64,000 nt of DNA from an uncultured Bacteroidia bacterium (lineage in GTDB: Bacteria; Bacteroidota; Bacteroidia; Bacteroidales; UBA932), in the NCBI GenBank assembly GCA_902788095.1, contig CADAIT010000005.1, positions 62,001-126,000 of the forward strand, in the 5' to 3' direction. This document shows positions 59,109 through 64,000 of this stretch, piece by piece; the stretch's first letter is position 1, and every line of letters begins with the position of its first letter. Under the pieces are notes generated by a model. It saw only the letters and a list, made by a program, of their open reading frames with translations. It did no database searches and was not told the origin of the DNA. Both the position numbers and the translations under genes were made by a program.

Positions 59109-60413
59109 ATGAAAAACTATCTTTTTACTTCTGAATCCGTAAGCGAAGGCCACCCTGACAAAGTGGCCGACCAAATCAGTGACGCCATCCTGGACCAGTT
59201 CCTTATGCAGGACCCGGAGGCCAAGGTGGCCTGCGAGAGCTTCTGCTCCACCGGCATGGTGGTGGTGATGGGGGAGGTGAAGGCGGAAGCCTATGTGGAC
59301 ATCCAGAACACCGTCCGCGACACCATCCGCAAGATAGGCTATACCAAGGCTGAATACATGTTCGATGCCAACGGCTGCGGCGTGCTCAGTGCCATCCACG
59401 AGCAGAGTGCAGACATCAACCGCGGCGTGGAGCGCGCGCAGGAAGAAGAGCAGGGCGCCGGCGACCAGGGCATGATGTTCGGTTATGCCTGCCGCGACAC
59501 GGAGGACTACATGCCCCTGCCGCTGTACCTGAGCCATAAACTCCTGGTGCTCCTTTCGGATATCCGGCACAATGAGCTCCACCTCATGCCTTACCTGCGG
59601 CCGGACGCCAAGAGCCAGTTCACCATCGAGTACGACGGGGAAACGCATCAGCCCGTGAAGGTGCATACCATCGTCCTGAGCACCCAGCACGACGAATTCG
59701 TGCCGGAAAGCCTGGGCAAGATGTCCTACGGGGATGCCGTGAAGCAGTACGGACAGGCCACGGTGGACCTGGCCATGCAGCAGAAAATCCGTTCCGACGT
59801 GGAAAAAATCCTGATTCCCCGGCTGAAGGAGTCCCTGAGCCCGGAAACGGCCCGGCTCGTCAACGGCTTCATCCTGCATGTGAACCCCACTGGCAAGTTC
59901 GTGATTGGCGGTCCGCACGGGGATACCGGTCTCACCGGCCGTAAAATCATCGTGGATACATACGGCGGCAAGGGCGCACACGGTGGCGGTGCCTTCTCCG
60001 GCAAAGACCCTTCCAAGGTGGACCGCAGCGCCGCTTACGCCGCCCGCTACATCGCCAAGAACCTGGTGGCGGCCGGCGTGGCCGACGAATGCCTGGTGCA
60101 GCTGGCCTACGCCATCGGCGTCGCCCGGCCGGTGAGCGTGTACGTAGATACCTATGGAACGGCCAAAAACGGGCTCGCGGACGGCGAGATTGCCGAAAAA
60201 GTGCAGCAGCTGTTTGACCTTACCCCCGCCGGCATCATCAAAAAATTCCAGCTCAAGAACCCCATTTACGCTCCTACGGCCGCCTATGGCCACATGGGCC
60301 GCAAGCCTTATACCAAGGCGGTGACGGTTCAGGGGAAACAGAAAATCGTACAATTCTTCGGCTGGGAGCTACTGGACAGCGTTTCCGCAGTGAAGCAAGC
60401 ATTCGGCCTGTAG
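59109..60413 (+). CDS. metK: S-adenosylmethionine synthase
   Basis: A 434-residue enzyme that makes SAM from Met and [23 protein letters not shown] at the N-terminus (methionine/ATP His), [12 protein letters not shown], and [20 protein letters not shown] (phosphate loop). Length is normal for Bacteroidetes. The ATG is 3 bases after the attenuator U-tract, so control is by premature termination in response to SAM, its own product. Confidence 0.97.
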   Translation: MKNYLFTSESVSEGHPDKVADQISDAILDQFLMQDPEAKVACESFCSTGMVVVMGEVKAEAYVDIQNTVRDTIRKIGYTKAEYMFDANGCGVLSAIHEQSADINRGVERAQEEEQGAGDQGMMFGYACRDTEDYMPLPLYLSHKLLVLLSDIRHNELHLMPYLRPDAKSQFTIEYDGETHQPVKVHTIVLSTQHDEFVPESLGKMSYGDAVKQYGQATVDLAMQQKIRSDVEKILIPRLKESLSPETARLVNGFILHVNPTGKFVIGGPHGDTGLTGRKIIVDTYGGKGAHGGGAFSGKDPSKVDRSAAYAARYIAKNLVAAGVADECLVQLAYAIGVARPVSVYVDTYGTAKNGLADGEIAEKVQQLFDLTPAGIIKKFQLKNPIYAPTAAYGHMGRKPYTKAVTVQGKQKIVQFFGWELLDSVSAVKQAFGL

Positions 60414-60423
60414 GAAGGGCATC

Positions 60424-60450
60424 AAAAAAAGGGGGACAGCCCCTTTTTTT
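60424..60450 (+). terminator. intrinsic terminator after metK
   Basis: Stem of seven A plus GGGG pairing with CCCC plus seven T, loop GACAG. It can work in both directions, but only metK reads into it. Confidence 0.85.
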
Positions 60451-60466
60451 ATTTAAAAGTTTTTCC

Positions 60467-60474
60467 TACCTTTG
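60467..60474 (+). promoter_or_regulatory. -7 box of the Oar-like receptor gene
   Basis: TACCTTTG, 59 bases before the ATG at 60534. The -33 region overlaps the T-tract of the metK terminator and lacks a clear TTG. The remaining leader shows no other element. Confidence 0.55.
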
Positions 60475-60533
60475 CGCTCGGTTAGCAGAAAGGGAATTAC
60501 ACCTATTCAATATTTATTCTATTCAACCCTTTT

Positions 60534-63500
60534 ATGAGAAACGCTTTTAAAAGCCTATTGCTCGCATTCACTACGCTGATTGCGGGTACCGTCGCCTATG
60601 CCCAGGTGACCACGTCTTCCTTGTCCGGTATCATTACCGATGAGAAGGGAGAAACCGTGATTGGAGCGGCTGTCGTCGCTACCCACACCCCTTCCGGTAC
60701 CGTTTATGGCGGTATTACCAACACGGACGGCCGCTACTATATCAACGGTATGCGCGCCGGCGGTCCTTACAGCATCGAAATCTCCAACCTGGGTTACCAG
60801 AGCGTGATTTTCAAGGATGTCACCCTCCAGCTGGGCGAAAACTTTGTCCTGGACGCTTACCTGAACGAAGCCACCGAGCAGCTCATGGAAGCCGTAGTAG
60901 TGGCCGATGAAGGCCGCTTCCGCCGCGAGCGCAACGGTGCCGCCACCAACATCAGCTCCCGGCAGATTGAGAGCATTCCTTCCGTGTCCCGCAGCATGAA
61001 CGATGTGATGGCCCTCACCCCCCAGGCCACCAGCAACGGCGGCTTCTCCGTGGGCGGCGGCAACTACCGCGGTTCTTCCGTGACCGTTGATGGTGCTGCT
61101 TTCAACAATGCCTTCGGTATCGGCCAGAACATGCCTGCCGGCGGTACGCCCATCTCCCTGGATGCCATCGAGCAGATCAGCGTGAATATCACCCCCTTCG
61201 ACGTCCGTCAGAGCGGCTTCCAGGGCGGTGCCATCAACGCTGTCACCAAGTCCGGTACCAACCAGTGGCACGCCACCGTATATGATTATTTCACAAGCGA
61301 TTACTTCCGCGGTTACGAAGTGGCCGGCAATGGTGTGACCCACACCAAGTCCCTGAACCACACCATCGGCGCATCCATTGGAGGCCCCATCGTGAAGAAC
61401 AAACTCTTCTTCTTTGTAAACGGTGAATACACCTTCGACACCCTGCCCGGTTCCACCCGCGTAGCCCGTGGCAGCGCCAGTGATAAATTCGGTTCCGACC
61501 TGTCCACCAACCGTCCCACTGTGGCCCAGATGGACGACATGGCCAAATACGTTGGTGACAAGTTCAATTACAACCCCGGCCGCTACCAGGGTTACGACCT
61601 CAGCACCCCGGACTACAAGATCATGGCCCGTCTGGACTGGAACATCAACGACAACAACCGTCTGAACGTCCGTTTCAGCCACACCCACAACTACTACTCC
61701 AGCGCTCCTTCCACCTCTATGAGCCCTGTAGGCGGCAATGACTCCACCTTCAAAGGCCCCAACGGTGAGAACATCGCCTTCAACCGTAACACCGCCGGCC
61801 GTCAGAGCATCTACGCTCTCTACTATGAAGCCGCCCGTTACTATCAGGAGCAGAACTTCACCTCCGTTGCAGCCGAACTGAACTCCCGCTTCGGCAACGT
61901 CAACAACATGCTGCGCGCCGCCTGGTCCCATCAGTTCGAGCCCCGTTCCTACGTTGGCGACCTCTTCCCCACCGTGGACATCATGTCCAACGACGGCTTC
62001 CCCGTAGGTTCCGACACTTACGGCATGCTCACCACCATCGGCGTGGATCCCTTTACCTATGGTAACCTCCGTGACGTACAGACTATTACCGTCACCGACG
62101 AAGTTTCCTTCAACGCCGGCATCCACAACTTCATCGCTGGTGCCCAGTTCGAATGGAACAGCGCCAAGAACGGCTTCATGCAGGGCGGCGCCGGCTGGTA
62201 CATCTACGACAGCTGGGAGTCCTTCAAGACTGACGTCGAAAGCAATGGCACCAAGCCCATGGCATCGGCCTTCATGATCACCCATGCCAACCTGGAAGAT
62301 CCTACTGCACAGGCTTTCCCTACCTTCAACTACAGCCAGGCTTCCGTGTACGCCCAGGACGAAATCACCTTCTCCCCGTACTTCAAACTCACCGCCGGCC
62401 TGCGTCTGGAACTGCCCATCGTCACCAATCCTTACAACAACCTTAACAAGGATTTCGCCAGCCTGGGCGAAAAGAATCCGGAAAGCTCCTTCGCCGGCCT
62501 AAGCACGGCCGACCTGCCCGCCCTTTCCTTGAATGTATCGCCCCGTATCGGCTTCAACTGGGACATCCTGAAAGACCGCTCCCTGGTGCTTCGCGGCGGT
62601 ACCGGCATCTTCACCGGCCGTATTCCGAACGTGTGGCTGGTTTCTGCCATGGGTAACTCCAATGTGCTTCAGTATCAGTACATTGCCAATATGAGCACCG
62701 GCGCTTCCGCTCCCGCTTTCTCGAACAACCGTGCCGACATCATCAACAACGTCTGGAAAGCCAACGGCGGCTGGAAGGTAGCAGACCTCACCGCTCCTAC
62801 CAGCACCACCATCATCGCCAAAGACCTGAAGATGCCTGCTAGCTGGAAGAGCTCCCTGGCCCTGGATGCCAACCTCCCCGGCGGTATCAAAGCCACCCTC
62901 GAAGGAATCTTCAGCTACAACTTCAACGAGGTTTACGCCACTTCCCTGGGTTACAAGCAGGATGGCACTATCCAGCTCCCCGGCGAGCCTGAGGCCCGTG
63001 AAAAATGGGTTTCCGAAGGCATCAAGAACAGCGAAGGCCGCGGTGTGAACGGTTACTACGTCCACAATATCAACAACGCCGGTCACGGTCTGTACTACTC
63101 CGTCACCGCCCAGCTGAGCAAGAGCTTCGACTGGGGCCTGGATCTCATGGCCGCTTACACCCACTCTGACGCCCGCACCCTCTCCGACGGCGGCGGCGAC
63201 CAGATCTCCGAGTTCGGCAACATCCAGACCATCAGCGGCGTGAACTCTCCCATGCTGGGTTATGCCTACTATGTGGCTCCCAACCGTGTGATTGCCAACG
63301 CCTCCTACACCATCAAGGAAGGCTCCCACGCCGCCACCAAGCTGGGCATCTTCTATGAGGGTATCAACAACGGCTACCTCAGCGGTAACTCCTACACACG
63401 TCTGAGCTACCTGATGAACAACGTCTCCGGTGCCGGCAAGGCTTCCCAGCTCATCTATGTTCCTACTACCGAGGAACTTAAGGCTATGCCTTGGGGCGAT

Positions 63501-63905
63501 GTCGTGGACAAGAATGGCAAAGTGCTCCAGCCTGCCGCCGCGAACAAGGCCGATTACGAGGCCTTCATCGCCGCCGATCCTTACCTGAAGGGTATCCGTG
63601 GCCAGTACTCCAAGCGTAACGGCGCCGTGGCTCCTTTCGTGAGCCGCATCAACGTGCGTGTCGCCCACGAATGGTACTTCCAGATCGCCGGCCGCAAGCA
63701 GACCTTCGAGATCGGTGTGGACGTGAAGAATGTGGGCAACATCTTCAACAGCAACTGGGGAGTGTACAAGAACATCTCTTCCAACATTATCCTCTCCTAC
63801 GATACCAAAGCTGAAAAATATACCTTCAATGCCCCCAAGTGGACGGCTTACAACAACCTTGCCTCTACCTGGCAGGCTCTCCTGAGCGCCCGCTGGTCCT
63901 TCTAA
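60534..63905 (+). CDS. Oar-like TonB-dependent outer-membrane receptor
   Basis: A 1,123-residue protein: signal peptide (cleavage near AYAQ, residue 24), carboxypeptidase-regulatory-like domain (SGIITDEKGETVIGAAVVA), TonB plug (about 120-240, GGNYRGSSVTVDGAAFNNAF) and a large barrel ending WQALLSARWSF, with the terminal aromatic of outer-membrane barrels. Sequence features such as QSGFQGGAINAVTKSGTNQWH are typical of Oar proteins. No SusD follows. Codons are strongly biased toward C-ending forms (AAC, ACC, TTC), more so than the neighbours, as in a highly expressed gene. Substrate unknown. Confidence 0.9.
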   Translation: MRNAFKSLLLAFTTLIAGTVAYAQVTTSSLSGIITDEKGETVIGAAVVATHTPSGTVYGGITNTDGRYYINGMRAGGPYSIEISNLGYQSVIFKDVTLQLGENFVLDAYLNEATEQLMEAVVVADEGRFRRERNGAATNISSRQIESIPSVSRSMNDVMALTPQATSNGGFSVGGGNYRGSSVTVDGAAFNNAFGIGQNMPAGGTPISLDAIEQISVNITPFDVRQSGFQGGAINAVTKSGTNQWHATVYDYFTSDYFRGYEVAGNGVTHTKSLNHTIGASIGGPIVKNKLFFFVNGEYTFDTLPGSTRVARGSASDKFGSDLSTNRPTVAQMDDMAKYVGDKFNYNPGRYQGYDLSTPDYKIMARLDWNINDNNRLNVRFSHTHNYYSSAPSTSMSPVGGNDSTFKGPNGENIAFNRNTAGRQSIYALYYEAARYYQEQNFTSVAAELNSRFGNVNNMLRAAWSHQFEPRSYVGDLFPTVDIMSNDGFPVGSDTYGMLTTIGVDPFTYGNLRDVQTITVTDEVSFNAGIHNFIAGAQFEWNSAKNGFMQGGAGWYIYDSWESFKTDVESNGTKPMASAFMITHANLEDPTAQAFPTFNYSQASVYAQDEITFSPYFKLTAGLRLELPIVTNPYNNLNKDFASLGEKNPESSFAGLSTADLPALSLNVSPRIGFNWDILKDRSLVLRGGTGIFTGRIPNVWLVSAMGNSNVLQYQYIANMSTGASAPAFSNNRADIINNVWKANGGWKVADLTAPTSTTIIAKDLKMPASWKSSLALDANLPGGIKATLEGIFSYNFNEVYATSLGYKQDGTIQLPGEPEAREKWVSEGIKNSEGRGVNGYYVHNINNAGHGLYYSVTAQLSKSFDWGLDLMAAYTHSDARTLSDGGGDQISEFGNIQTISGVNSPMLGYAYYVAPNRVIANASYTIKEGSHAATKLGIFYEGINNGYLSGNSYTRLSYLMNNVSGAGKASQLIYVPTTEELKAMPWGDVVDKNGKVLQPAAANKADYEAFIAADPYLKGIRGQYSKRNGAVAPFVSRINVRVAHEWYFQIAGRKQTFEIGVDVKNVGNIFNSNWGVYKNISSNIILSYDTKAEKYTFNAPKWTAYNNLASTWQALLSARWSF

Positions 63906-63929
63906 GAGCCAAGGTTTAATAACTCTGAA

Positions 63930-63965
63930 CCGCCTGTGCCTTCCCGCGCAGGCGGCTTTCTTTTT
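63930..63965 (+). terminator. intrinsic terminator after the Oar-like gene
   Basis: CCGCCTGTGC (63930-63939) pairs with GCGCAGGCGG (63946-63955), with one G-U pair, then CTTTCTTTTT. Confidence 0.85.
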
Positions 63966-63994
63966 GTTAAAGTGAAAACATTTTATTAAATTTG
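63964..63994 (+). promoter_or_regulatory. promoter of the next gene, outside the window
   Basis: TTG at 63964-63966, 20 bases, TAAATTTG at 63987-63994. A full match; the gene starts beyond base 64000. Confidence 0.65.
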
Positions 63995-64000
63995 TACGTT

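Overview
The window reads as a GC-rich member of the Bacteroidales, most likely gut-associated. The evidence is direct: promoters of the Bacteroidetes type (TTG, about 20 bases, then TAnnTTTG) stand before most operons; there is a SusC/SusD pair, many lipoproteins, a BACON domain, DUF4252 proteins and an Oar-like TonB receptor; and Shine-Dalgarno sites are scarce. Genus cannot be fixed from the sequence alone. No rRNA, tRNA, CRISPR array, prophage or complete IS was found.

Bases 1-19,200 are mostly housekeeping: the end of a class A PBP, ddl, prmC, an orphan lipoprotein, an AbrB/PIN toxin-antitoxin pair, a U32 hydroxylase, a TPR protein, an M16-fold protein without its zinc motif, hemW with small membrane proteins, a prolidase and an esterase. 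They are followed by an ECF sigma/anti-sigma/DUF4252 operon and trpB2. trpB2 is preceded by a complete-looking Trp attenuator: a 13-residue leader peptide with tandem Trp codons, an antiterminator and a terminator.

Bases 19,384-46,618 form one minus-strand run of 15 genes with gaps of 0-67 bp, divergent from a DeoR regulator. Outer-membrane uptake comes first: a SusC with an extra C-terminal OmpA domain, then SusD. Surface and periplasmic enzymes follow: a ceramidase-like protein, two GH20 hexosaminidases, three TIM-barrel lipoproteins of unknown specificity, a 1,293-residue repeat lipoprotein and a transglutaminase lipoprotein. MurQ, a sugar kinase and an MFS transporter handle amino sugars. 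A C45-type Ntn hydrolase, a GltS-like carrier and an M20-C1B peptidase fusion point to peptide or glutamate processing. I read it as a cell-wall (murein-type) utilization locus. The transglutaminase resembles archaeal pseudomurein endoisopeptidases and, with the giant lipoprotein, carries pseudomurein-binding-like repeats, so methanogen walls are a possible alternative target. This is the candidate undescribed system.

Bases 46,793-64,000 return to core functions: an isolated sdhC-type gene, pyrH, a YtxH protein, thiN, an LptF/G-type permease fused in frame to Fmt, alaS, two M23 proteins, smpB, miaA, metK and an Oar-like receptor. metK has a SAM-II-like riboswitch with a terminator touching its start codon. 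miaA lies between inverted 30-bp repeats and carries a REP-like insertion in frame. A 137-bp MITE-like element separates alaS from the permease-Fmt gene.
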